A stretch of 64,000 nt of DNA, taken from Veillonella nakazawae. GTDB lineage: Bacteria > Bacillota > Negativicutes > Veillonellales > Veillonellaceae. The notes beneath the pieces were generated by a model that was not told where the DNA came from, searched no databases, and saw only the letters and a program-made list of their open reading frames with translations. The DNA lies in contig NZ_AP022321.1 in NCBI RefSeq assembly GCF_013393365.1, forward strand, positions 1,291,001 through 1,355,000, written 5' to 3'. Numbering within the stretch: position 1 is the first letter of the stretch; every line of letters begins with the position of its first letter. Shown piece after piece: positions 8,249 to 17,445 of the stretch. The translations under genes and the position numbers were made by a program.

Positions 8249-9112
8249 TTATTTAAGATCTAGCTCTTTTAAGTATGCCTTGAAGTTTTCACCTAATTCT
8301 TCATTGCGCAATGCATACTCAACAGTAGCTTTCAAGTAACCTAGTTTATCACCTGTATCGTAACGAATGCCTTCATAGGCCAATGCATAGGTGTCAGTTT
8401 TAGATGCTGCTAACGCATCAGTCAATTGAACCTCATTACCTACGCCTGGTTTTGTATTTTCCAAAATATTGAAAATATCTGGAGTTAAAATATAACGACC
8501 TAATACAGCAAGTGTAGACGGCGCATCTTCTTTTTTTGGTTTTTCCACCAAGTTATGAACGCGATATAAATTATCCGCTAATGCTTCACCAGATACGATA
8601 CCATAAGAGCTGACTTTATCTTCCGGTACAAATTGAGCCCCTAGAATAATACCAGGATGTTCGTCATAACACTCAATTAACTGTTTTAAGCATGGATTTT
8701 CAGGATTATATACAATATCATCACCAAGCAATACAGCAAATGGTTCATCACCAATAAAAGCTTTTGCACATAGTACAGCATCGCCAAGACCACGTGGAGC
8801 TTTTTGACGAATAAAGTGAACCTTAATATCCGCTAAATCCTTAATCATAGCCAACTGTTTATTTTTACCTTGGCTTTGTAAAAGCAATTCTAGTTCAACA
8901 CTGCTATCAAAATGATCTTCAATAGCACGTTTATTACGACCTGTAATGATTAGGATTTCTTCAATACCAGAATCTAGTGCTTCTTTCACAATATATTGGA
9001 TAGCTGGTGTATCTACAATAGGAAGCATTTCCTTTGGTTGTGCTTTAGTAGCTGGTAAGAACCGTGTACCAAAGCCAGCTGCTGGAATAACGGCCTTTCT
9101 AATACGTTGCAT
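8249..9112 (-). CDS. galU: UTP--glucose-1-phosphate uridylyltransferase
   Basis: A 287-residue cytoplasmic nucleotidyltransferase making UDP-glucose from UTP and glucose 1-phosphate, the precursor of surface polysaccharides and lipopolysaccharide core. The N-terminal nucleotide loop is AVIPAAGFGTRFLPATKA with the following QPKEMLPIVD block. VLLGDDIV carries the metal-binding aspartates, and NLVEKPKKEDAPS is the sugar-binding region. The length is normal. It is 13 bases downstream of lptD, which fits a shared envelope role. A terminator follows. Confidence 0.97.
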   Translation of the reverse strand: MQRIRKAVIPAAGFGTRFLPATKAQPKEMLPIVDTPAIQYIVKEALDSGIEEILIITGRNKRAIEDHFDSSVELELLLQSQGKNKQLAMIKDLADIKVHFIRQKAPRGLGDAVLCAKAFIGDEPFAVLLGDDIVYNPENPCLKQLIECYDEHPGIILGAQFVPEDKVSSYGIVSGEALADNLYRVHNLVEKPKKEDAPSTLAVLGRYILTPDIFNILENTKPGVGNEVQLTDALAASKTDTYALAYEGIRYDTGDKLGYLKATVEYALRNEELGENFKAYLKELDLK

Positions 9113-9125
9113 AGTTATCTCCTAA

Positions 9126-10679
9126 TTAAAAGTCTTTGCCCACAAATTTGATCTTCCATTGATCATTGTTGCTTCTATGAGCATCTCTATATGTCAAATA
9201 CATATCAAAGGAATGCAAATCACGATGCCATGTATAGTACACAGAATCAATGTCACCACTCATCATATTTGTTTTCACACTGACAGAAACATCATCCAAG
9301 CGAGTTAATTTATAAGAACCACCATAAATAAGCTCCTTAGGAAGCTCTGTGGTATCGAATCGATATGGAGAGTTGTTATAAGAAATATTACGTTGATTAT
9401 AACTAACCCATACATTAGCACGATTTCCCACTTTAGATTGGAAACGAGCGCCCCAATAAGGCATGCTACGAATCGTACCATTATAACCATAATAATCTCG
9501 TTGGTAACCACCTAAGAAACGTAAATCTGCATTTTTCCAAAGCTTAATTGGATCATGAGATACTTCTGTATAATACTCTTTATGAGAACCTTTTACAGAA
9601 CCCTCTTTCCAATAGCCCGCGTTTACACCACCACGTACAGTAACAGGAGATTTACCAACATGATATGTATGAGTATCTAAACGAACTTCACCAATCTTTT
9701 CTACCCATACAGTTTCATCGTTATACTCATTAGATTCTTTACTGTAACCTATGGATGCAGTAGCCCAAGGCAAATAATGTCTATAGCCTACTTTTGGTTT
9801 AAATCCAGACTTTGAATACCAACGGTAATCAATATAGGCTTCACCATGCTTACCGATTGGATACTCTGTACTACCATGCAAACCAATGCCATCATCACTA
9901 CTATATGTAGGTTTTGGAACCAAGGAAAAAATACTAAATTTACCCTCTTTATCATGACGAAGAGATGCTGTATAAGAAGGCAAAGATAAAACCTTGAAGT
10001 TTTTAATATAGAAGGATGGTTTTTTGATAACTACTTTATCGCCAGGATATACCTTGATATCTTGACCTTCTACACGATAGTCAGGTGTATGTTTAAAAGC
10101 CATCGCATGTTTTGTGGTAACCATGCCTTTTTCCATATGACCAGTTTCACCATCAAATGTAGCATTTTGCCCTTTTACATAGTAAGGGTCATTCCAACCA
10201 AAAGCTTGATCGGCTGTAAAATGGTGATCACTAGTACGATATGTCATATTTTGACCTGTAATATCCTTAGTTTTACCACCATTTTCTAAAAAGTGATATC
10301 CACCAACAGTACGATATTCTGTAGTTTTCGTATTACCTTCTATACGCGGAGACATCAAAGTTTGATTACCTTGAGTCACTACTACATCACCTTGTGCATA
10401 TACATCACCAGTGGACCCTGTATAGGACATTTTATCTGCATCAATACGAGTCGGCAACTGTTCTGTAGGTTGATCAGACTTTGCCTTTTCACCACGACGT
10501 ACAACACGGATATTACTATTGTCAGGTGTAGATGCTTTAGAGATTTCTCCAAGATAGGATTGATCAACGCTATCCAATTGATCTTGATATACCGTGGTTG
10601 ACTCTGTAGCGGCCCATACTGGTTGTGCTAAACAGAAAACACATGCCGCTGCCAGCCATTGTACTTTACGTTTCCTCAT
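9126..10679 (-). CDS. lptD: LptD-like LPS-assembly outer-membrane protein
   Basis: A 517-residue protein with a signal peptide cleaved near QPVWA-ATES, then an OstA/LptA-like beta-jellyroll region (about residues 75-230: RIDADKMSYTGSTGDVYAQGDVVVTQG, a typical repeated fold) and a C-terminal part of alternating beta strands suggesting a barrel. LptD inserts LPS into the outer leaflet of the outer membrane. It is shorter than the proteobacterial protein (about 780), as is usual in Negativicutes, where the barrel appears smaller. It lies between a secreted repeat protein and galU, all in one direction, giving an envelope-biogenesis operon. The start has a GAGGAG ribosome site. Confidence 0.85.
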   Translation of the reverse strand: MRKRKVQWLAAACVFCLAQPVWAATESTTVYQDQLDSVDQSYLGEISKASTPDNSNIRVVRRGEKAKSDQPTEQLPTRIDADKMSYTGSTGDVYAQGDVVVTQGNQTLMSPRIEGNTKTTEYRTVGGYHFLENGGKTKDITGQNMTYRTSDHHFTADQAFGWNDPYYVKGQNATFDGETGHMEKGMVTTKHAMAFKHTPDYRVEGQDIKVYPGDKVVIKKPSFYIKNFKVLSLPSYTASLRHDKEGKFSIFSLVPKPTYSSDDGIGLHGSTEYPIGKHGEAYIDYRWYSKSGFKPKVGYRHYLPWATASIGYSKESNEYNDETVWVEKIGEVRLDTHTYHVGKSPVTVRGGVNAGYWKEGSVKGSHKEYYTEVSHDPIKLWKNADLRFLGGYQRDYYGYNGTIRSMPYWGARFQSKVGNRANVWVSYNQRNISYNNSPYRFDTTELPKELIYGGSYKLTRLDDVSVSVKTNMMSGDIDSVYYTWHRDLHSFDMYLTYRDAHRSNNDQWKIKFVGKDF

Positions 10680-10716
10680 GGTTACTAGAACTCCTCTTGC
10701 TTTAAGAATTTGTTAA

Positions 10717-11835
10717 TTATTGATTACGCTTTACAACTACGATAGGTTGAGAAACATTTTCTACTTGCTCTTCTTGTTCTTCTACTGCTGCTGGTTCCTC
10801 TGTTGTTGTTTCATTTTCATCAACAGTGGATTCATTAGTATCTACAGTCTCTTCAGATTCATCTGCTGCATTCGGTACAGTTACAGCTTCAGCCAATTCA
10901 TCATCACTATGAGCCAAACCGTCACCACCAATTACAAGACCTTGAATTGTTACAGAATCTTGAGGTTGTACATAAATTGTTGCACCAGCAGGGTACTCAA
11001 TATTTTTCCCCTTAACAAAAGCGCCACCTACTAAACCTATCGGTCCAAGTAAAACAGCACCAGCTACGGATGCACCTGCAGCTTTTACTTCATTACGAGT
11101 TTTGTCTTTAGCTTCTTTACCTTGTACAGCAGTGAATTCTGTACCATCGATAGCAGGAATAGTATCGAATGTAATATCTAATGCACCATTACGACCAAAG
11201 GAACGGGCCTTTTTCAAAGAAGTAATTGTACCAGAACCTACTGTACCGGCAGGAACTAATAACACATTGCCATCCATAACATTTTCAGCTACTGTGAAAG
11301 CAACAGTGTCGCCTTCATGGCTAGTTTTTGAAGAAACTGCATCATTCAATGTAACTTTGAAAACTTGGTTCCCAGCTAATGTCCCCACTTGATTTGTGAG
11401 CGTTACATTGCTGCCATATACTTTTGTTTTTAAAGAAATGATACGTTTTTGTAAAGAGCCACTACCAATACGACCATTAACGCTACGTTCCATCTTTTCT
11501 ACACGATCAACAAGAGAACCTGCATTAATGCTATTTTGATATGTATATTCAAGTGCGTCCATTTCTTCGCGCAAAGAAATATTTGTGCCGCTACCTTCTA
11601 CGGAGTTATAAAGAGAATCGACACGTTTGCTCAATGTAGCAGAATTGCCATTGAAACCAGTACCATACACGGTTTCATCAAGTTGATTAATGCGGTCCAC
11701 TACAGCACCATCTTGTACAGCGCCATATACAGTAGTTTCTAAAACATTTGTTTTTTCTGTAACTGTACCAGGAGCAGCAAACGCAGTGCCTGAAATCAAG
11801 GATGCCATTAAAAGTGTAAGTACTTGCTTCTTCAT
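10717..11835 (-). CDS. Secreted repeat protein with acidic tail, upstream of lptD
   Basis: A 372-residue protein with a signal peptide (MKKQVLTLLMASLISGTAFA-AP). From about residue 20 to 150 there are roughly six short repeats of 20-23 residues with the pattern hydrophobic-x-x-x-V-Y/E/N-G, a small linker, then L/R-x-x-x-V/I-x-x-(L/M). A second domain (FKVTLNDAVSSKTSHEGDTVAFTV...VPAGTVGSGTITS...) resembles beta-rich domains with a VPAGT motif. A glycine-rich hydrophobic stretch (AGASVAGAVLLGPIGLVGGAFV) and a Glu/Thr-rich acidic tail follow. A longer GTG start at 11847 would overlap the ribosome site, so 11835 with GGAGG upstream is preferred. It is 37 bases from lptD. I do not recognise a named family; a periplasmic or outer-membrane-associated role is inference. 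Confidence 0.75.
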   Translation of the reverse strand: MKKQVLTLLMASLISGTAFAAPGTVTEKTNVLETTVYGAVQDGAVVDRINQLDETVYGTGFNGNSATLSKRVDSLYNSVEGSGTNISLREEMDALEYTYQNSINAGSLVDRVEKMERSVNGRIGSGSLQKRIISLKTKVYGSNVTLTNQVGTLAGNQVFKVTLNDAVSSKTSHEGDTVAFTVAENVMDGNVLLVPAGTVGSGTITSLKKARSFGRNGALDITFDTIPAIDGTEFTAVQGKEAKDKTRNEVKAAGASVAGAVLLGPIGLVGGAFVKGKNIEYPAGATIYVQPQDSVTIQGLVIGGDGLAHSDDELAEAVTVPNAADESEETVDTNESTVDENETTTEEPAAVEEQEEQVENVSQPIVVVKRNQ

Positions 11836-11879
11836 AAATTCCTCCACAACGTATCTAATGTATAACTGTTATACAACAG

Positions 11880-11909
11880 AATAAGCACGGGCCTAAGACC
11901 GTGCTTATT
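11880..11909 (-). terminator. Inverted repeat downstream of the small secreted protein gene
   Basis: AATAAGCACGG and CCGTGCTTATT form a perfect eleven-base-pair stem with an eight-base loop. There is no long T run on either side, so it may act as a rho-independent terminator only weakly, or as a 3' stabiliser. It separates the small secreted protein gene from the repeat protein gene. Confidence 0.5.
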
Positions 11910-11943
11910 CCCTGAGTCTACTATTTTATATGCTCAGTGGCCA

Positions 11944-12390
11944 TTAAATTTTCAAATCGATAATAGCAGATACACCTACGCCTTGAACACGAGATGCACC
12001 AACTGGGTTTGTGCTATCAACTGGTACTAAACCTTTTACACGAACCATACCGTTAAAGCTACCTTCAACTTGAGCAACCGCTTTAACTTGTTCAATGCTA
12101 GATGCTGGGCCAGTTACTTGAGCAGCACCAATATAACCTTTTGTACCAATACTGATAATAGGTACAACTTTAGTTGTATACTCTGTGCTTAAGTTATTTT
12201 GTTTCAATAATTTATTTAAGAAAGAGTCAATTTGAGGACCGAATTTATTGATAACAATACCGATGCCACCAATTTTAGCTGCACCACCAAGAATACTGCT
12301 AAGGCCGCCAGCTTGAGTAGTCAAGATGCCACCAAATGCAGTTGTAGTTAAACAAATCCCTAGAACAGCTGTAATAATCTTCTTTTTCAT
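11944..12390 (-). CDS. Small secreted protein of unknown function
   Basis: A 148-residue protein with a signal peptide (MKKKIITAVLGICLTTTAFG), a glycine-rich region (GGLSSILGGAAKIGGIGIVIN), then a compact domain with KVVPIISIGTKGYIGAAQVTG and a C-terminal GASRVQGVGVSAIIDLKI. I do not recognise the family. It is transcribed toward the lptD cluster and has a GGAGG site at its start. The 258 bases upstream, up to hypE, contain a TTGACA box and a weaker TACAAT-like box, so it probably has its own promoter. A role in the envelope is inference from the signal peptide and neighbours only. Confidence 0.7.
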   Translation of the reverse strand: MKKKIITAVLGICLTTTAFGGILTTQAGGLSSILGGAAKIGGIGIVINKFGPQIDSFLNKLLKQNNLSTEYTTKVVPIISIGTKGYIGAAQVTGPASSIEQVKAVAQVEGSFNGMVRVKGLVPVDSTNPVGASRVQGVGVSAIIDLKI

Positions 12391-12648
12391 AATAAGCCTC
12401 CTATAGATACTTATATTTTAACAAATTCTATACATAGATTCTAGTGAAAGTATAAGAACTTACACATAAAGATACTAGCATTGTATAAAAGTCCGATGAA
12501 CAATCAATGAATTTTACACAACTTAATTTAATGCTACTATCATAAAAGATTATTGTCAATATCTACTATTCTTCACACTCTATAAGTACAAAAATTCTTT
12601 TTATACATATAAAATCAGCTAAATATAAAATAATCTTAGTCTATATAA

Positions 12649-13656
12649 TTAGCAGATACGAGGAACTTGATCTTCACCTAACAAATCGATTAAGCGAACA
12701 CCACCAATAGCAGTTTGCAAACCAACCTTGCCAATATTCTTATCTAATGTTTTGCCAATTAGCACCGATTCTTTACCTTCTTCAAAGCTGTGAAGAATAG
12801 ATAGAACTTCATCTGTAACGGATGGATCTACTACGAGTACAACCTTTCCTTCATTTGCTAAATATAACGGATCATATCCCAAAATATCACAAACAGATTG
12901 TACTTCGGCGTGAATTGGTATAGCCGCTTCTTCTACCTTAATACCCACTTGGCTTTGATCTGCAATTTCTTTTAAAACAGTCCCTAAGCCACCCCGTGTA
13001 GGATCTCGCAATAGAGCCACTTGAGGTCCCACTTTATCAAGTACAGCATGAACCATGTTATTTAAAGGAGCACAGTCAGTTTTTAACGCATCAGATAGAT
13101 CCAATCCAAATCGTTGTCCCATAACAGCAATAGAATGATCGCCAATAGCACCAGATAAGATAACATCCATTCCCGCTTTCACACGATGCGGACCAATATC
13201 AATCCCCTCCGGAATCATGCCAATCCCCGCTGTATTTATGTAGATTTTATCTACCTCGCCCTTTTTAACAACCTTAGTGTCTCCTGTAACAATTTGTACA
13301 TTTGCAGCTTTAGCCATATCCGACATAGTATGAAGAATTTCATCTAGCTCATCAAAAGCCAATCCTTCTTCTAAGATAAGTCCACAACTCAAATATTGTG
13401 GAATAGCACCATTCATGGCTAAATCATTCACAGTACCACAGACAGCTAATTTACCAATATTACCGCCAGGGAAAAACGTTGGTTGTACTACATAGGAATC
13501 TGTAGAAAACGCCATACGTCCTGCTGTAACGGGAAATTGAGCACCATCATGTAAAGGAGCCAATAAATCATTTGTAAAGTATTTCAAAATAAAACGCTCG
13601 GTCAACTCATGACTATATCGACCACCGTTTCCATGGACTAAGCGAACTCGCTCCAT
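12649..13656 (-). CDS. hypE: Hydrogenase maturation protein HypE
   Basis: A 335-residue AIR-synthase-fold protein that dehydrates the carbamoyl group on its C-terminal cysteine to the cyanide ligand of [NiFe]-hydrogenase. The diagnostic C-terminus PRIC is present, as are the N-terminal VRLVHGNGGRYSHELTERF block, VTGDTKVVKKG (ATP and metal binding), and LLRDPTRGGLGTVL. The frame extends upstream to 13713, but the start at 13656 has GGGAGG upstream inside the end of hypD and matches the family N-terminus. It is one base from the hypD stop, so translation is probably coupled. It works with HypF (which makes the carbamoyl-AMP) and the HypCD complex. Confidence 0.95.
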   Translation of the reverse strand: MERVRLVHGNGGRYSHELTERFILKYFTNDLLAPLHDGAQFPVTAGRMAFSTDSYVVQPTFFPGGNIGKLAVCGTVNDLAMNGAIPQYLSCGLILEEGLAFDELDEILHTMSDMAKAANVQIVTGDTKVVKKGEVDKIYINTAGIGMIPEGIDIGPHRVKAGMDVILSGAIGDHSIAVMGQRFGLDLSDALKTDCAPLNNMVHAVLDKVGPQVALLRDPTRGGLGTVLKEIADQSQVGIKVEEAAIPIHAEVQSVCDILGYDPLYLANEGKVVLVVDPSVTDEVLSILHSFEEGKESVLIGKTLDKNIGKVGLQTAIGGVRLIDLLGEDQVPRIC

Positions 13657-13657
13657 A

Positions 13658-14776
13658 TTAATCCTCCCACGTCGATCCACCACTGGAATAACCATATTTA
13701 TACCATGCAGCACAACTACCTTCTACAGATACCATGCAGGCACCAACTGGATGGTCAGCAGTACAACTTTTACCAAACAATGGACATTCACTCGGTTTAA
13801 TAAGACCTTGCAATACACGGCCACATTGACAACCCTTCGGATCAAGAGAAGGTCGTTCAAGATGGATAGGTAATGCACGTTCTACATCATAGGCTGCATA
13901 TTCGTCCTTTAATCTTAAACCAGAATTTGGAATGACACCTATACCACGCCACGCATCATCACATACATCATATACCTCTTTGATCATCGCTTGCGCTACG
14001 GGATTACCCTTCTGCATAACTACAGAATGATATGTATTGCCTACTATAAAATTACTAGTTTTTCGTTGCTCTAAAATATTTGCTATAGCAGATAAAATTT
14101 CAATTCCATCAAAACCAGCAATACATGATGGTATGTGATACTCTTCAGGTAAGAATTGATATGGTTCTTCTCCGATAATAACACTCACATGACCCGGCAA
14201 AATAAAACCATCAATATGACCTTCTTGTTTATCTAATAAAGCTCGCAATGCAGGAGGCACTAATTTATGAGATACAAGGAAGAAAACGTTCTTCAAGCCT
14301 GCTGCATGAACTGCTTTTACAGTTGCACAAATAACGGCAATAGTCGTTTCAAAACCTATGGCTAAAAATACGATTTTCTTTTCTGGATATTTCTTACTAA
14401 GTTCTACTACCTCTAAAGGCGTATAAATTACATGGATATGCGCACCCTTTGTTTGAGCTTCACTAAGACTACTATAACTACCTGGCACCTTTAACATATC
14501 CCCAAAGGTTGCAATAATAACATCATCACGTTCAGCATAAGCCAAAGCCTTATCCATATACGTTTGATCCGTTACACATACAGGACATCCTGGTCCACTA
14601 ACAAGTTCAATGCCACTTGGCAATAACTGACGAAGACCTTCACGGAAAATCGATACAGTATGTGTACCACAAACCTCCATAAGTCTCACGGTTTCCCCTG
14701 GCTTATGAAGAGTATTGATACGTTTTAATAACGCATCAGCACTGTTATGCTTTTCCTGCAAAGTAAGCTTCTTCAA
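13658..14776 (-). CDS. hypD: Hydrogenase maturation protein HypD
   Basis: A 372-residue [4Fe-4S] protein, the scaffold with HypC for building the Fe(CN)2CO unit. The MEVCGTH motif is at residues 33-39, GPGCPVC at about 61-67, and the C-terminal cysteine cluster CQCGRVLQG...CPLFGKSC is present. The best start is a TTG codon at 14776, with AAGGAG ten bases upstream; it overlaps the end of hypC by 32 bases, a sign of translational coupling. No in-frame ATG exists before the MEVCGTH motif at a fitting distance, so the TTG start fits the usual N-terminal length. Confidence 0.95.
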   Translation of the reverse strand: MKKLTLQEKHNSADALLKRINTLHKPGETVRLMEVCGTHTVSIFREGLRQLLPSGIELVSGPGCPVCVTDQTYMDKALAYAERDDVIIATFGDMLKVPGSYSSLSEAQTKGAHIHVIYTPLEVVELSKKYPEKKIVFLAIGFETTIAVICATVKAVHAAGLKNVFFLVSHKLVPPALRALLDKQEGHIDGFILPGHVSVIIGEEPYQFLPEEYHIPSCIAGFDGIEILSAIANILEQRKTSNFIVGNTYHSVVMQKGNPVAQAMIKEVYDVCDDAWRGIGVIPNSGLRLKDEYAAYDVERALPIHLERPSLDPKGCQCGRVLQGLIKPSECPLFGKSCTADHPVGACMVSVEGSCAAWYKYGYSSGGSTWED

Positions 14777-14987
14777 GTTCTTCTAGCTCCTTAAAGGCCT
14801 CTAATGTTTTTTGTGCCTCTTCTTCATCAACAATTTGTACAGCAAAACCTGCATGGACTAACAACCAGTCCCCTACCTTTGCTTCTGGTACGAGGAGTAA
14901 GCTGCAGTCACGGGTAGCACCTGTTAATTCTACAGTGCCAATAACATCATTCACAGCTATTAACTGTGCTGGTACAGCTAAGCACAT
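14745..14987 (-). CDS. hypC: Hydrogenase maturation chaperone HypC
   Basis: An 80-residue HypC/HybG-family chaperone beginning MCLAVPAQL, with the essential cysteine 2 that binds the iron unit. The family motif GDWLLVHAGFAVQIVDEEEA is near residues 43-62, with an acidic C-terminal helix. HypC carries the iron centre between HypD and the hydrogenase large subunit. It opens the hypCDE cluster and overlaps hypD. The gap of 143 bases to hypF is AT-rich and may hold a promoter. Confidence 0.96.
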   Translation of the reverse strand: MCLAVPAQLIAVNDVIGTVELTGATRDCSLLLVPEAKVGDWLLVHAGFAVQIVDEEEAQKTLEAFKELEELEEAYFAGKA

Positions 14988-15130
14988 ATTATCTCCTTAT
15001 ATATTACTTTAATAACAAATTCTATAAGTTTACTTTTATGTAAGTAAACTCATTATATATAAATATTTCTAATATTATTGTATCACAATTATAGTATTCA
15101 TTAAGTGATACTAGCTACATGAGTATATAA

Positions 15131-17410
15131 CTATTTCTGATTACCAATCCATAATTGGCCGAGTGCTAAGCCCCCATCATTGGAAGGAACAGCCTCATTC
15201 ATATATAAATTGCCTACATGCCAAGCGCGATATATTGACTCTACTAATTTGCGATTTTGAAATACACCGCCTGATATGGCCGCATCACTAATATTATATC
15301 GCTCCATTAAATCGGCTGAAGTTTCACATAATGCAATGGCAACGGTTTTATGGAATGATGCTGAAAGATGAGCTTTAGATTCACCTTTAACGACACCATC
15401 CATAATAGATTGAACAGTTGGAGTAAAATCAAGAATTCGACCGTCATAGTTATAATCAAGCAATATGCCTTTTTCATCACCACATAAAGATTCTAATGCA
15501 ATAGCAATTTGCGCATCATAGGTATGAATCATGCCTAGGCCTAAAAGAGAACCTGCTGCATCAAATAAACGTCCACAGCTCGTTGCTTGAATCATAGGCA
15601 TTGTAGATTGTAATGCTTTATCTAATATTTCCCAACCTTTAGGTAGCCTGTTCATCCAATCTTGGTAAATAGGTGGAATATCATTACCATAATAATTTCT
15701 GATATACCATAAGGCTTGACGCCATGGCTCAGAAACCGCTTTTTCTCCACCTGGTAACGGCGCTTCATGGATATGAGCTAATCGCTGATATTCGTTGCCT
15801 TTACAAAGGAGAAATTCACCGCCCCATACGCTTCCATCTGGACCATATCCAGTACCATCCATGGCAATACCTAGTACAGGGCCTTCAAGATTGTGTTCTG
15901 CCATGACTGATGCAATATGAGCATGATGATGTTGGACAGGTATAACAGAAATCTGTGAACTTTTACCAATACGTTCCCCTAAGTGAGAAGAGAAAAATTG
16001 AGGATGACTATCTACCATAATTTTCTCTGGTTGTATAGAAAATAATTTCTCATATCGGTCAATAGTCCACTCCAAAGTTGCATGAGTGGATGCATTCTGT
16101 AGATCACCAATATGTGGTCCTACAAGAACTTCAGAACCTTTATTCATAGCGAAAGCATTTTTTAAATCACTCCCCATGGCTAATATCGAAGTTTGCCCTG
16201 AAATTTCACAATGAATAGGTTCTGGTACATAGCCACGACTACGACGAATAAATCGAGGTTTCTTATGAATAACAGTTACAACAGAATCATCGAGAGGTGC
16301 ATAAATTTTCCGATTGTGGACCAAAAAATAATCCGCCACTGCCCCTAACTCTTCAAATGCTTGATTATCATCATATAAAACGGGATCACCGCTACGATTG
16401 CCGCTCGTCATGACCCACGCCGCATCTGATGGTAATAGTACCTCATGCATCGGTGTATATGGTAACATTACGCCAAGCATATGATTATCTGGCGCTACAT
16501 GGGTACTCAAATGGACTAAGCTATCGTGATTTCTTTCTAATAATACGATAGGACGTTCCATTCCAGTCAAAATATCTAGTTCTACATCACTAAGATGGAC
16601 TAGCTCGATTGCCGTATCTAGAGACCCTACCATAATTGCTAGTGGTTTATGTGGTCTGTTTTTACGCTTACGTAAGCGTTGGACCGCTACATCATTTCGA
16701 GCATCACAAACTAAATGATAGCCGCCAATCCCCTTTATAGCGATAATACTACCTTCGTTAATTAATTCACGAGTTGTATTCCATACATTTACTGTATCTA
16801 CAACCGTACGATTAGGTTTATATAGAGTATAATGCGGCCCACAAAGAGAACACACATTAGGTTCAGCACGATAACGGCGCCCCTCTATATCCTCATATTC
16901 AGCCTTACAAGCTTCACACATAGGAAACTCATCCATCGTCGTTCGCTCACGATCATAAGGTAGAGATTTAATAATCGTATACCGAGGGCCACAATTTGTG
17001 CAATTAATAAAAGGATATTCTTTCCTACGCTTGTCCCGTTCTAGTTCTTTAAGACAGTCATCACATGGCGCTGTATCAGCACTAATAAACGTACTAACCT
17101 CTTCGCCTAATGGAGAGGTCTTCACAGAGAACTCAACTTCATTATTTTGTATAGTAAGATGTTGTACCCTTTGACTTGTAATGCGGCACAATCGAGGTTG
17201 GTCATCTTGAATCGCATCTAAAAACAACTGCAAATCACTAGTACAACCTTGTATCTCGACGTAAACACCTTGACTATCATTATATACAAAACCTGTTAAA
17301 CCTAGGGAATGTGCCCACATAGAAACAAGGGGCCGGAATCCGACCCCTTGAACTATACCGGTATAACGAATTCCCCAGCGTTCTATAGTTTGATTACTAT
17401 TTTGTTTCAT
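15131..17410 (-). CDS. hypF: Carbamoyltransferase HypF
   Basis: A 759-residue protein that makes the carbamoyl-AMP and transfers the carbamoyl group to HypE. Domains in order: an acylphosphatase domain (GIRYTGIVQGVGFRPLV, with YVEIQG), two zinc-finger units (CDDCLKEL...CTNCGPRYT and CEACKAEY...CSLCGPHYT), a YrdC-like domain (AIKGIGGYHLVCDA...KPLAIMV), and a C-terminal Kae1-like ATP-binding domain (VQHHHAHIASVMAEH, GTGYGPDGSVWGGE). The length is typical. It lies 35 bases after the SCIFF maturase gene, so it may be read from the same transcript. No hydrogenase structural genes or hypAB are in the window. Confidence 0.97.
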   Translation of the reverse strand: MKQNSNQTIERWGIRYTGIVQGVGFRPLVSMWAHSLGLTGFVYNDSQGVYVEIQGCTSDLQLFLDAIQDDQPRLCRITSQRVQHLTIQNNEVEFSVKTSPLGEEVSTFISADTAPCDDCLKELERDKRRKEYPFINCTNCGPRYTIIKSLPYDRERTTMDEFPMCEACKAEYEDIEGRRYRAEPNVCSLCGPHYTLYKPNRTVVDTVNVWNTTRELINEGSIIAIKGIGGYHLVCDARNDVAVQRLRKRKNRPHKPLAIMVGSLDTAIELVHLSDVELDILTGMERPIVLLERNHDSLVHLSTHVAPDNHMLGVMLPYTPMHEVLLPSDAAWVMTSGNRSGDPVLYDDNQAFEELGAVADYFLVHNRKIYAPLDDSVVTVIHKKPRFIRRSRGYVPEPIHCEISGQTSILAMGSDLKNAFAMNKGSEVLVGPHIGDLQNASTHATLEWTIDRYEKLFSIQPEKIMVDSHPQFFSSHLGERIGKSSQISVIPVQHHHAHIASVMAEHNLEGPVLGIAMDGTGYGPDGSVWGGEFLLCKGNEYQRLAHIHEAPLPGGEKAVSEPWRQALWYIRNYYGNDIPPIYQDWMNRLPKGWEILDKALQSTMPMIQATSCGRLFDAAGSLLGLGMIHTYDAQIAIALESLCGDEKGILLDYNYDGRILDFTPTVQSIMDGVVKGESKAHLSASFHKTVAIALCETSADLMERYNISDAAISGGVFQNRKLVESIYRAWHVGNLYMNEAVPSNDGGLALGQLWIGNQK

Positions 17411-17445
17411 ATAAACTCCTACTATAGACGGAGAATTAATGGCTA

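Noticed and set aside
11836..11847. GTG start at 11847 for the repeat protein
   Set aside because: The GTG codon overlaps the GGAGG ribosome site used by the ATG at 11835, and the extra residues do not fit a signal peptide.
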